A DNA stretch of 64,000 bases from Chromatiaceae bacterium (GTDB lineage: Bacteria; Pseudomonadota; Gammaproteobacteria; Chromatiales; Chromatiaceae), in NCBI GenBank assembly GCA_024235315.1, contig JACKMP010000007.1:62001-126000 (forward strand), written 5' to 3'. The translations under genes were made by a program, and so were the position numbers. Under the pieces are notes generated by a model. The model worked only from the letters and a program-made list of their open reading frames with translations. It ran no database searches and had not been told where the DNA came from. This document shows positions 1 through 7,408 of this stretch, one piece after another (within the stretch, counting starts at the first letter, position 1; the number at the start of each line of letters is the position of its first letter).

Positions 1-4
1 TTAC

Positions 5-901
5 ATGAGTTTGACGGCTGAAGCAGCGGGCAATGTGGCCCACGTGCTGTCCGAGGCGCTGCCCTACATCCAGCGCTTTGGCGGCAAGACCATCGTGATC
101 AAATACGGCGGCAACGCGATGGTCGACGAGGAACTCAAGGCCGGTTTCGCCCGTGACGTCGTGATGATGAAGCTGGTCGGTATCAACCCGGTGGTGGTGC
201 ACGGCGGCGGGCCGCAGATCGGTGACCTGCTAAAGCGTCTGGGAAAACAGAGCGAGTTCATCCAGGGGATGCGCGTCACCGACGCCGAGACCATGGATGT
301 CGTGGAGATGGTGCTCGGCGGTCTGGTCAACAAGGAGATCGTCACTCTGATCAACCGTCATGGCGGATCGGCAGTCGGTCTGACCGGTAAGGACGGTGAC
401 CTGATCCGCGCCCGCAAGCTGCACCTCACGCGCGAGAATCCCGAGGCCCAGGCGCCGGAGATCATCGATATCGGTCATGTCGGTGAGGTGGAGAGCATCG
501 ATGCCTCGGTGGTGGACATGCTGGTACACGGCAACTTCATCCCGGTGGTCGCGCCGATCGGCGTTGGCGACGATGGTCGTTCCTACAACATCAATGCGGA
601 CCTGGTTGCCGGCAAGATGGCCGAGGTGCTCAAGGCCGAGAAGCTGATCCTGTTGACCAACACCCAGGGTTTGCTGGACAAGTCGGGCAGGCTGCTCACC
701 GGTCTGACGTTGGAAAGGGTCGACGAGCTGGTCGCGGACGGCACGATTACCGGCGGCATGCTACCGAAGATCGCCTGCGCCCTGGACGCGGTGAAAGCCG
801 GGGTGAATTCGGCACATATCATCGACGGGCGGGTGCCGCATGCGGTGATGGTCGAGCTGTTTACCGACCAGGGTATCGGTACCCTGATCCGTCGCCGCTG
901 A
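5..901 (+). CDS. argB: Acetylglutamate kinase
   Basis: Cytoplasmic kinase that phosphorylates N-acetyl-L-glutamate with ATP, the second step of the acetylated arginine pathway. The 298-residue length is normal for the family. The amino-acid-kinase fold is visible as the KYGGNAM phosphate loop (Lys33), the HGGGPQIG substrate loop from residue 66 and a C-terminal GGMLPK segment. The long N-terminal helix before residue 25 is the kind found in arginine-inhibited hexameric enzymes, so feedback inhibition by arginine is likely from family knowledge. The ATG lies only four bases into the window, so its ribosome binding site is not visible. slmA follows nine bases later in the same direction. Confidence 0.98.
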   Translation: MSLTAEAAGNVAHVLSEALPYIQRFGGKTIVIKYGGNAMVDEELKAGFARDVVMMKLVGINPVVVHGGGPQIGDLLKRLGKQSEFIQGMRVTDAETMDVVEMVLGGLVNKEIVTLINRHGGSAVGLTGKDGDLIRARKLHLTRENPEAQAPEIIDIGHVGEVESIDASVVDMLVHGNFIPVVAPIGVGDDGRSYNINADLVAGKMAEVLKAEKLILLTNTQGLLDKSGRLLTGLTLERVDELVADGTITGGMLPKIACALDAVKAGVNSAHIIDGRVPHAVMVELFTDQGIGTLIRRR

Positions 902-910
902 CCGGCCACG

Positions 911-1498
911 ATGCCGCGCCCCTCCCGCAAACAGGCGATCCTCGAGGCGCTGGCCAACGAGTTGGAGCAGCATCCGGGCGACCGCGTCACCACCGCGGCC
1001 CTGGCGCGTGCCGTGGGTGTGTCCGAGGCGGCGCTGTATCGTCATTTTCCGAGCAAGGCGCGGATGTTCGAGGGCCTGATCGGGTTCGCCGAGGAGACGG
1101 TGTTCGCGCGTATCAACCAGATTCTCGGTGAAGAAAAGAACACCCAGGTGCGCACCGCAAAGGTGATCTATCTGCTGCTCGGCTTCGCCGACCGCAATCC
1201 GGGAATCTCACGCGTGCTACTGGGTGATGCGCTGGTGGGCGAGCGCGAACGCCTGCACGATCGTGTGCAGCAGTTCTTCGAGCGCATCGACCTGCAGCTG
1301 CGGCAGATCCTGCGCGAGGCGCCGATGCGTCAGGACGCTACGCTGCGCACGACGCCGGAAGCCGCTGCGGCCCTGTTGACCGCGTTCGTTGAAGGTCGGA
1401 TGCAGCAGTTTTTGCGTTCGCGGTTTTCCCAGCCCTCGCTGTCCGCCTGGGAGGTGGATTGGCCGGTGCTCAGCCACGGCCTGTTCGACCCGGGCTGA
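911..1498 (+). CDS. slmA: Nucleoid occlusion factor SlmA (TetR family)
   Basis: DNA-binding TetR-family protein. In E. coli SlmA binds chromosomal sites and antagonises FtsZ, so that septa do not form over nucleoids. The protein has 195 residues against 198 in E. coli. A helix-turn-helix lies at about residues 27-48 (TTAALARAVGVSEAALYRHF), followed by a helical ligand/dimerisation domain. It starts nine bases after argB and is probably cotranscribed with it. The TetR fold is certain. The SlmA assignment rests on length, overall similarity and the argB neighbourhood. Confidence 0.92.
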   Translation: MPRPSRKQAILEALANELEQHPGDRVTTAALARAVGVSEAALYRHFPSKARMFEGLIGFAEETVFARINQILGEEKNTQVRTAKVIYLLLGFADRNPGISRVLLGDALVGERERLHDRVQQFFERIDLQLRQILREAPMRQDATLRTTPEAAAALLTAFVEGRMQQFLRSRFSQPSLSAWEVDWPVLSHGLFDPG

Positions 1499-1541
1499 CG
1501 CTTGAGCTTGCCCGGTAGCGGACCGGGGTCAGGCCATTTCG

Positions 1542-2522
1542 CTACTTCTGCATGGCGATACGGAATTGCTCGCGTATCGCCGCCACCTCCGGCCCGTGGC
1601 AGTACTCCCTGGCCTCGGTGAAGCCGGCACACTGCACATCCATGAAGATCCGCTCACCGCCCTGGCTGTAGTCGGTGAGGCGCGATACGGTGATGCTCAC
1701 GTCACGTATGTTGCGCGGTGGAGCGGTCACCAGGATGCGCTCAGCCGCCAGGTCGATCGGCGTGGTTGCATGGGTACGCGCATACTGCTGGGCGATGTCC
1801 CAGAGCCGCGCGCACTCGGCCTCGTCCTGGCAGCGTACTGCCGTTTCCACTAGGTCCGGGATGTCCGACTGCCTGATTACGTCGGCATTGGCGGCGCGCG
1901 ATCCCCCCTGACGCAGCTGGCGGAAGCGGTTGAGGTCATAGTCATAGCGTTCGATGGTGTCGCGCTTTTCGTCTTCCTTGCCGAGAATGATGGCGTACGA
2001 CTTTTCGATCGAGCGTTGGGTGCTGTCGAGGTTGGCCTTTTGCTGGGTGCTCAGCTGCTTGCCGCTGCGCTCGGTGGCTGCGGCGGCCGCCTGGAAATCG
2101 GACAGACGGGCTTTCAGGCGCCGGATTTCCTTGTGGGTAAGCTGGATCTGCGCATCGAGCTGAGCGATCTTGCCGTCGCGCGCCATCACCAGGTCATCCT
2201 CGTTGCGATACAGGTTGAGCAGGATGCGGTCACGTGCCTGCTGCTCCTGCTTTAGCTGTTCCGCCTCGTCGCGCAGTGCCTGCAGGGCCTTGTCGCGTTC
2301 GATCTCTTCCGGCGTCCTGGCCCGGTCCTGATGCCCACGTTCGATGCCGCGTTCATCCAGCTCGTAGTGTGGCCGGTCGACGTATTCCGGCGGTATGGAT
2401 GTGCCATAGTGCGTGACGCCGTTTTCATCGACCCATTTTTTGTACGTGCCGGCCTGCAGAGGCGCTACGGCGACAAACGAAAGGGTGAAGACAAGGCTGA
2501 AAATACGAATTACTGACGTCAT
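1542..2522 (-). CDS. Secreted DUF4124 domain protein with coiled coil
   Basis: A 326-residue protein of unknown function. Residues 1-24 form a signal peptide ending at PLQA. It is followed by the short beta-rich DUF4124 module (KKWVDENGVTHYG, residues about 28-45) common in proteobacterial envelope proteins. Residues about 70-200 are highly charged and predicted to be coiled coil (runs of Glu, Lys, Gln and Arg). The C-terminal third contains four cysteines in pairs (CQDEAEC, CAGFTEAREYC), which could form disulfides in the periplasm. It is convergent with slmA and divergent from the permease at 2591, with which it shares a short promoter region. No specific role can be assigned. Confidence 0.85.
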   Translation of the reverse strand: MTSVIRIFSLVFTLSFVAVAPLQAGTYKKWVDENGVTHYGTSIPPEYVDRPHYELDERGIERGHQDRARTPEEIERDKALQALRDEAEQLKQEQQARDRILLNLYRNEDDLVMARDGKIAQLDAQIQLTHKEIRRLKARLSDFQAAAAATERSGKQLSTQQKANLDSTQRSIEKSYAIILGKEDEKRDTIERYDYDLNRFRQLRQGGSRAANADVIRQSDIPDLVETAVRCQDEAECARLWDIAQQYARTHATTPIDLAAERILVTAPPRNIRDVSITVSRLTDYSQGGERIFMDVQCAGFTEAREYCHGPEVAAIREQFRIAMQK

Positions 2523-2550
2523 AGCTGATCACCGGCGGGCATCTGACCCG

Positions 2551-2562
2551 TCATTATAATGA
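2551..2562. promoter_or_regulatory. Palindromic -10-like element between divergent genes
   Basis: The 12 bases TCATTATAATGA are a perfect palindrome and carry TATAAT on both strands. The element sits in the 68-base gap between the DUF4124 gene (minus) and the TauE/SafE gene (plus), about 30 bases from each start. It could serve as a shared bidirectional -10. No good -35 hexamer is visible on either side, so the call is tentative. Confidence 0.4.
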
Positions 2563-2590
2563 CTCCTAGACGTGGTTTAGCGGCAGAGTC

Positions 2591-3337
2591 GTGGAACAGT
2601 TCATACTTTTTTTGATTTCCCTGGTGGCCAACCTGTTTTCCGCGTTTGCCGGCGGTGGTGCCGGATTGCTGCAGCTGCCGGTGCTGATCTTCCTTGGGCT
2701 GCCGTTTGGTGTCGCCCTGGCGACGCACAAGATTGCCTCGGTGGCGCTCGGTGTCGGCGCGACTTTGCGCCATCTGCGCGAGGGGGGGCTGCAGCGACGT
2801 TTCGTGGTGTTCATCCTCGCGACGGGCATCCCCGGCGTCCTCCTGGGCGCCAGTGTGATCCTGCAGGTGCCGGGCCGATATGCGGAGATTGCGCTGGGCG
2901 TCCTGACCCTGGGGCTGGGTGTCTATTCGGTGGCCAGGGGCGGCATGGGTCTGGTCGAGGTGCCGCGCAATCGCCAGGGACGTGGTCTGTGGCTGGGCGG
3001 TATCGGGCTGTTTGCCATCGGTGTCCTGAATGGCTCGCTGACCTCGGGCACCGGTCTGTTCGTGACCCTGTGGCTGGTGCGCTGGTTCGGCGCGGACTAT
3101 CGCCAGGCTGTCGCCTACACACTGGTCCTGGTGGGTATGTTCTGGAACGGCAGTGGCGCGATCGCCTTGGGCATTCTCGGTGACGTGCGCTGGGACTGGC
3201 TGCCGGCACTGCTGCTCGGCTCGCTGCTCGGCGGCTATGCGGGAGCGCACCTGGCGATACTCAAGGGCAATGTATGGATAAAGCGCGCATTCGAAGTGGT
3301 GACACTGCTGGTTGGGCTGAAACTGATCGCCGGTTGA
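2591..3337 (+). CDS. Sulfite exporter TauE/SafE family permease
   Basis: A 248-residue inner-membrane protein of the TauE/SafE (DUF81) family, with about eight hydrophobic segments arranged as two repeats. The N-terminal segment has the family's glycine-rich stretch after the first helix (SAFAGGGAGLLQLPVL), and the second half begins near residue 135. Members export sulfite, sulfoacetate or other small sulfur-containing anions, but the substrate cannot be read from sequence. The start is a GTG. The stop is directly next to the stop of the convergent pyrE gene, with no spacer. Confidence 0.88.
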   Translation: MEQFILFLISLVANLFSAFAGGGAGLLQLPVLIFLGLPFGVALATHKIASVALGVGATLRHLREGGLQRRFVVFILATGIPGVLLGASVILQVPGRYAEIALGVLTLGLGVYSVARGGMGLVEVPRNRQGRGLWLGGIGLFAIGVLNGSLTSGTGLFVTLWLVRWFGADYRQAVAYTLVLVGMFWNGSGAIALGILGDVRWDWLPALLLGSLLGGYAGAHLAILKGNVWIKRAFEVVTLLVGLKLIAG

Positions 3338-3979
3338 TCAGACGCCGTATTCGCGCCGATAGGCCTGGATATCGGCGAGATACGTATCGAAGTCGGCTCG
3401 CTCGCGGATGAAGTCGATCAGGTCGGCCAGGCGAACAATGGCCGTCACTGGCATGCCGTAGTCGGTCTCGACCTCCTGGATGGCCGAACGCTCGCCCTTG
3501 CCGCGCTCCTGGCGGTCCAGCGCGATCACCACGCCGGCCGGTCGCGCGCCTTCGGCAGCGATGATGTCCATCGATTCGCGGATCGCGGTGCCTGCGGTGA
3601 TGACGTCGTCGATGATCAGGATGTCGCCCTGCAGCGGGTGGCCGACGATGCTGCCGCCTTCGCCATGGCTCTTGGCCTCTTTGCGGTTGAACGCATAGGG
3701 CACATCGATGCCGTGATGGTCGTACAGCGCGGCCGCGGTCACTGCAGCCAGGGGGATGCCCTTGTAGGCCGGTCCATAGAGCACATCGAACTTGAGCCCG
3801 GCATTGACGATCGTCTGGGCGTAGTGGCGCCCCAGTCTGGCCAATGCCGCGCCGGTATTGAACAGGCCGGCGTTGAAGAAATACGGGCTGATGCGGCCTG
3901 ACTTAAGCGTGAAGCGACCAAAGCGCAGCACGCCGAGATCGAGGGCGAAATCGAGAAAATCGCGCTGGTAGTCCTGCAT
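3338..3979 (-). CDS. pyrE: Orotate phosphoribosyltransferase
   Basis: Transfers the phosphoribosyl group of PRPP to orotate to make OMP, the fifth step of UMP synthesis. From the ATG at 3979 the protein is 213 residues, the same length as E. coli PyrE. The PRPP-binding motif ILIIDDVITAGTA lies at residues 120-132, with the flexible catalytic loop (KEAKSHGEGG) just before it. The frame stays open another 89 codons upstream, but that stretch has no family similarity and overlaps the divergent nuclease gene, so the shorter start is right. It faces the nuclease gene head to head, as pyrE and crc do in Pseudomonas. Confidence 0.97.
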   Translation of the reverse strand: MQDYQRDFLDFALDLGVLRFGRFTLKSGRISPYFFNAGLFNTGAALARLGRHYAQTIVNAGLKFDVLYGPAYKGIPLAAVTAAALYDHHGIDVPYAFNRKEAKSHGEGGSIVGHPLQGDILIIDDVITAGTAIRESMDIIAAEGARPAGVVIALDRQERGKGERSAIQEVETDYGMPVTAIVRLADLIDFIRERADFDTYLADIQAYRREYGV

Positions 3980-4059
3980 CCTGTTCCCCTGTCTTGCGAG
4001 GCCGGCATTGTGCGCAAAGGGCGCTGCCGATGACAAGGGCGTATCCCAAGGGCTTTCCC

Positions 4060-4065
4060 TATAAT
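4060..4065 (+). promoter_or_regulatory. -10 box, possibly giving a leaderless nuclease mRNA
   Basis: A perfect TATAAT overlaps the first in-frame ATG (4064) of the nuclease gene. Transcription from it would begin about seven bases downstream, at the second ATG (4073), which is where homologues start. No Shine-Dalgarno sequence precedes 4073. A leaderless transcript is therefore plausible. No convincing -35 element is present. Confidence 0.45.
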
Positions 4066-4072
4066 GCGGCAC

Positions 4073-4846
4073 ATGCGCGTCATCAGTCTCAATTTGAACG
4101 GCATCAGGTCCGCAGCGCGCAAGGGTTTCTACGCCTGGTTGCGGCGCCAGCGTGCCGACGTGGTGTGCCTGCAGGAGATAAAGGCCCAGGTCGACCAGCT
4201 CAACGACCGTACGTTCTGGCCGCCGAGCTTCCATTGTTACTACCATCCGGCCGACAGGAAGGGTTACAGCGGTGTCGGTCTCTACGCGCGCACCGAACCG
4301 GACGATGTGATCGAGGGTCTGGGCTGGCCCGAGTTCGATGCGGAGGGCCGTTGGATCGAGGCGCGGTTCCGCGGTCTCAGCGTGATTTCGCTGTACCTGC
4401 CGTCCGGTTCATCGAGTGAACAGCGTCAACAGGTAAAGTTCGACATGATGGGGCGCCTGTCGCCCCATCTGAAGAAACTGCGCAAAGATGGGCGTGAGTA
4501 CATCATCTGCGGCGACTGGAACATCGCTCACACCAAGGCCGACATCAGAAACTGGCGAGGCAACCTCAAGAATTCGGGCTTTCTGCCGGAAGAGCGTGCC
4601 TGGATGGACAAACTGTTCGGGTCAATGGGCTGGATCGACGCGTTCCGCGTGGTCAACCAAAGCCCGGACGAATATTCCTGGTGGTCGAACCGTGGCCAGG
4701 CCTGGGCCAACAATGTCGGCTGGCGCATTGACTACCAGGTGGTAACGCCCGGTCTGCGCGAGCGTATTCAGGGCGCCCATATCTACCGCAGCAAGCGCTT
4801 CTCCGATCACGCCCCGGTGGTTGTGGACTACGATCTTGACCTCTGA
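4073..4846 (+). CDS. xthA: Exodeoxyribonuclease III family nuclease (Crc-locus homologue)
   Basis: AP endonuclease/3' exonuclease of base-excision repair, 257 residues from the ATG at 4073. The alternative ATG at 4064 only adds three residues and lies inside a -10 box. All expected catalytic residues are present: Asn7 (SLNLNG), Glu35 (CLQEIKA), Asp148 and Asn150 (CGDWNIAH), Asp220 (WRIDYQ), and Asp245-His246 (FSDHAP). The gene lies divergent from pyrE, which is the position of crc in Pseudomonas. Crc is a homologue that has lost these catalytic residues and acts as a catabolite-repression regulator. The intact active site here argues for a working nuclease. A second, Crc-like role cannot be excluded. 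Confidence 0.93.
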   Translation: MRVISLNLNGIRSAARKGFYAWLRRQRADVVCLQEIKAQVDQLNDRTFWPPSFHCYYHPADRKGYSGVGLYARTEPDDVIEGLGWPEFDAEGRWIEARFRGLSVISLYLPSGSSSEQRQQVKFDMMGRLSPHLKKLRKDGREYIICGDWNIAHTKADIRNWRGNLKNSGFLPEERAWMDKLFGSMGWIDAFRVVNQSPDEYSWWSNRGQAWANNVGWRIDYQVVTPGLRERIQGAHIYRSKRFSDHAPVVVDYDLDL

Positions 4847-4859
4847 GCGTCGCCATTCG

Positions 4860-6098
4860 ATGGCGGAGATCGCCCGCTCGGCCCTTTCGCTGCGCATGCT
4901 GGTCGCAGCACTGATGGGATTTGCCTCCGGCCTGCCACTGCTGCTGACCGGCTCGGTCCTGCAGGCCTGGATGAAAGACGAGGGTGTGGACCTGGGGACG
5001 ATCGGCCTGTTTGCACTGGTCGGTCTGCCTTACACGCTCAAGTTTCTGTGGGCGCCACTGATGGATCGTTTCACACCGAATGCGCTCGGCCGGCGGCGGG
5101 GTTGGTTGCTGCTGTTTCAGCTGGCCCTGATCGCGTCGCTGGTGTGGCTGTCACTCGCCAGGCCGGCTGTCGACCCCTGGTGGCTCGCCGTGGCGGCACT
5201 GCTGGTCACCTTCTTCTCCGCCAGCCAGGATATCGTCATCGATGCCTACCGCCGCGAATCGCTCAGCGACGAGGAGCAGGGTCTGGGTGCATCCCTGTAT
5301 GTGAACGGCTACCGGGTCGGAATGCTGCTGGCCTCCGGTGGAGGCCTGATCCTGGCCGATCACCTGAGTTTTGCCCAGGTGTACCAGCTGATGGCGGCGT
5401 TCATGTTGCTGGGCGTTGCGACGACACTTTTCGCCCCCGAACCGGCGACGGCCGAAGGTGTACCTCGCACCTTGCGCGAGGCGGTCCTGGAGCCTTTCAT
5501 AGAGTACTTCCAGCGTCGCGACGCCCTGCTGATCCTGGCGTTTATCCTGCTCTACAAGATCGGCGACACCATGGCGTCGCACATGACCACGCCGTTCTAC
5601 CTCGATATCGGTTTCAGCAAGACCGAGATCGGCACAGTGGTGAAGCTGTTCGGTTTCTGGGCAACTGTCACCGGTGGCCTGATCGGCGGCCTCCTGATCA
5701 TGCGCCTGGGCATATTCCGCGCACTGTGGCTGTTCGGCATCCTGCAGGGGGTTTCGACGGCCGGCTTCTCTGTGCTGGCGCAGGTGGGTGCGAGCGTGCC
5801 GGGACTGGCGGCCGTGATCACTTTCGAGAATCTGTCGGGTGGCATGGGCACCGCAGCCTATGTGGCTTACATGGCGAGCCTGACCAACAGGAAGTTCACC
5901 GCCACTCAGTACGCCTTGTTGTCGAGCCTGATGGGGGTGCCGAGGGTGATTGCGGCGGCGCCGACCGGCTACCTCGCGGGTGCGATGGGGTGGTCATGGT
6001 TCTTCGTGGCCTGTGCGTTGATCGCCGTACCCGGGTTGCTGCTGATTCGCTGGCTGCATACGCGCGGTTCCGACGTGCGGCCGCACGGGGAGGGCTGA
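4860..6098 (+). CDS. ampG: AmpG-like muropeptide permease (MFS)
   Basis: A 412-residue major-facilitator protein with about twelve transmembrane segments. It most resembles AmpG, the inner-membrane importer of GlcNAc-anhydro-muropeptides for cell-wall recycling and beta-lactamase signalling. Features typical of AmpG-type proteins are an N-terminal MGFASGLPLLL segment, the WAPLMDR loop after the second helix, and FFSASQDIVIDAYRRE near residue 120. E. coli AmpG is longer (491 residues) and has extra helices. The start chosen (ATG 4860) lies 13 bases after the nuclease stop; an in-frame codon at 4821 would overlap that gene. The stop overlaps the next start (TGATG). Confidence 0.85.
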   Translation: MAEIARSALSLRMLVAALMGFASGLPLLLTGSVLQAWMKDEGVDLGTIGLFALVGLPYTLKFLWAPLMDRFTPNALGRRRGWLLLFQLALIASLVWLSLARPAVDPWWLAVAALLVTFFSASQDIVIDAYRRESLSDEEQGLGASLYVNGYRVGMLLASGGGLILADHLSFAQVYQLMAAFMLLGVATTLFAPEPATAEGVPRTLREAVLEPFIEYFQRRDALLILAFILLYKIGDTMASHMTTPFYLDIGFSKTEIGTVVKLFGFWATVTGGLIGGLLIMRLGIFRALWLFGILQGVSTAGFSVLAQVGASVPGLAAVITFENLSGGMGTAAYVAYMASLTNRKFTATQYALLSSLMGVPRVIAAAPTGYLAGAMGWSWFFVACALIAVPGLLLIRWLHTRGSDVRPHGEG

Positions 6099-6766
6099 TG
6101 GGGTCGGTCGATATGCTCAGCGCCTTCGTCGTCGGCCTGCTCGGCGGTGTGCACTGCGCAGGGATGTGCGGCGGCATTGTCGGCGCCTTGTCTTTCGGCC
6201 TGGCGTCCACGGCGTCGCGCTGGCCGATCCTTCTCGCATACAACGCCGGACGGATCAGCAGTTACACGCTGGCCGGCGCAATAATGGGCGCCCTCGGGTT
6301 TTATTTCTCCGGCTTGTTGCCGGTGCAGACCGCACAAAGGGTGCTGCTGAGCCTCGCCGGGCTTTTTCTGATCCTGATGGGAATGTACCTGGCCGGCTGG
6401 TGGAACGCGCTGGCACGCATCGAGAGTGTCGGTGGCGTGCTGTGGCGCAAGATCGAACCCCTTGGCCGCGGCCTGCTGCCTGTGCGTTCGGCATGGCAGG
6501 GGTATCTCCTGGGCCTGCTCTGGGGTTGGCTGCCGTGCGGCCTGGTGTACAGCGCACTGGTATGGACGGTGTCTGCCGGCGGGGCGATGGAAGGCGCATC
6601 GCTGATGCTGGCATTCGGCCTCGGTACCTTGCCGAATCTGCTGCTGATGGGCGTCGCAGCCACCCAGTTGGCGCGATGGCTCAGGCAGCCCTGGGTGAGG
6701 GCGTTCGCCGGGGGGCTGGTGATGCTATTCGGCGTGCTACTGCTTTTCGATGCGTGGGCCCGCTGA
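6098..6766 (+). CDS. SafE-like membrane protein with HCxxMC motif
   Basis: A 222-residue, six-helix inner-membrane protein of the TauE/SafE-related group often found near cytochrome cbb3 oxidase assembly genes. The first helix carries GGVHCAGMCGG (His19, Cys20, Met23, Cys24), a likely copper- or other metal-binding motif. A second LPCGL motif follows near residue 147. These suggest a role in metal delivery or cytochrome maturation rather than sulfite export, but this is inference; no oxidase genes are visible nearby. The frame is open far upstream, but only this start, which overlaps the permease stop by one base, matches the family. Confidence 0.85.
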   Translation: MGSVDMLSAFVVGLLGGVHCAGMCGGIVGALSFGLASTASRWPILLAYNAGRISSYTLAGAIMGALGFYFSGLLPVQTAQRVLLSLAGLFLILMGMYLAGWWNALARIESVGGVLWRKIEPLGRGLLPVRSAWQGYLLGLLWGWLPCGLVYSALVWTVSAGGAMEGASLMLAFGLGTLPNLLLMGVAATQLARWLRQPWVRAFAGGLVMLFGVLLLFDAWAR

Positions 6767-6839
6767 ACATTGCTACCGCGATGTAGCCATCGCGATCGCC
6801 TGTCCGCCGGGCGACGACTCACCGGTGCCTTCGCGTGCC

Positions 6840-7283
6840 TCAGTTGGTGAAGAATTCCTGGCGCATGTGGGCGCGCAGTGGATAACGCCCACCTTCAGGC
6901 ATGATCTCAAAATCGAACATCAGCGTTTCGCGGTGCGCGACCGGGAAGTCGGCAATGTAGTAAATCGCTTTGTCTTCGACGATCTCACGAAGTTCCACCG
7001 GGCGGATCTGGCCGTAAAGGGTTCGTGCGACGGCGCGGATGCTTGCATGGACGGGTGTGCCCATGGTTCCCGGTTCATCGCGTATCACGCTGACATTGAG
7101 CAGTGCCCTGTTCTTGCTGCGTTGCAGACCATAGGCCGTGGCGACCTGTGAGGGCAGGCTGTCAGTGGTCAGGGCGTTGTGGTGAATGGTGTAACCGCCG
7201 GTATGGGTGCTGTTCTCGGCCGCAGCCGTCAGAGACAGCGCTGCCAGTATCAACACGCTGAGAAAGGTTGCCAGGGATTTCAT
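6840..7283 (-). CDS. Periplasmic DUF4426 protein
   Basis: A 147-residue protein of the DUF4426 family, with a signal peptide (residues 1-21, ending TAAA) and a short all-beta domain. The family is restricted mainly to gammaproteobacteria, and no member has an assigned biochemical function that I can recall. It is the last gene of a minus-strand group that begins with yggS, although 125 bases separate it from the GTPase gene upstream. The sequence contains no cysteines or obvious catalytic motif. Confidence 0.85.
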   Translation of the reverse strand: MKSLATFLSVLILAALSLTAAAENSTHTGGYTIHHNALTTDSLPSQVATAYGLQRSKNRALLNVSVIRDEPGTMGTPVHASIRAVARTLYGQIRPVELREIVEDKAIYYIADFPVAHRETLMFDFEIMPEGGRYPLRAHMRQEFFTN

Positions 7284-7408
7284 CGGCTCGTCCTCCGGGA
7301 ATGATCTTGTTCTGGTGCAGGTCCTTAGACCTGAATATAGACCAGTGTAAGGCCCAGGATCTTTCCGCCTGTGCGCTTACCTGTGCCTGGTTTGTCCGAC
7401 GGGCAGGT

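Noticed and set aside
5048..6097. N-terminal extension of the SafE-like gene by 350 codons
   Set aside because: It runs in a shifted frame through the AmpG-like gene and has Arg/Gly-rich shadow composition. The family start is at 6098.
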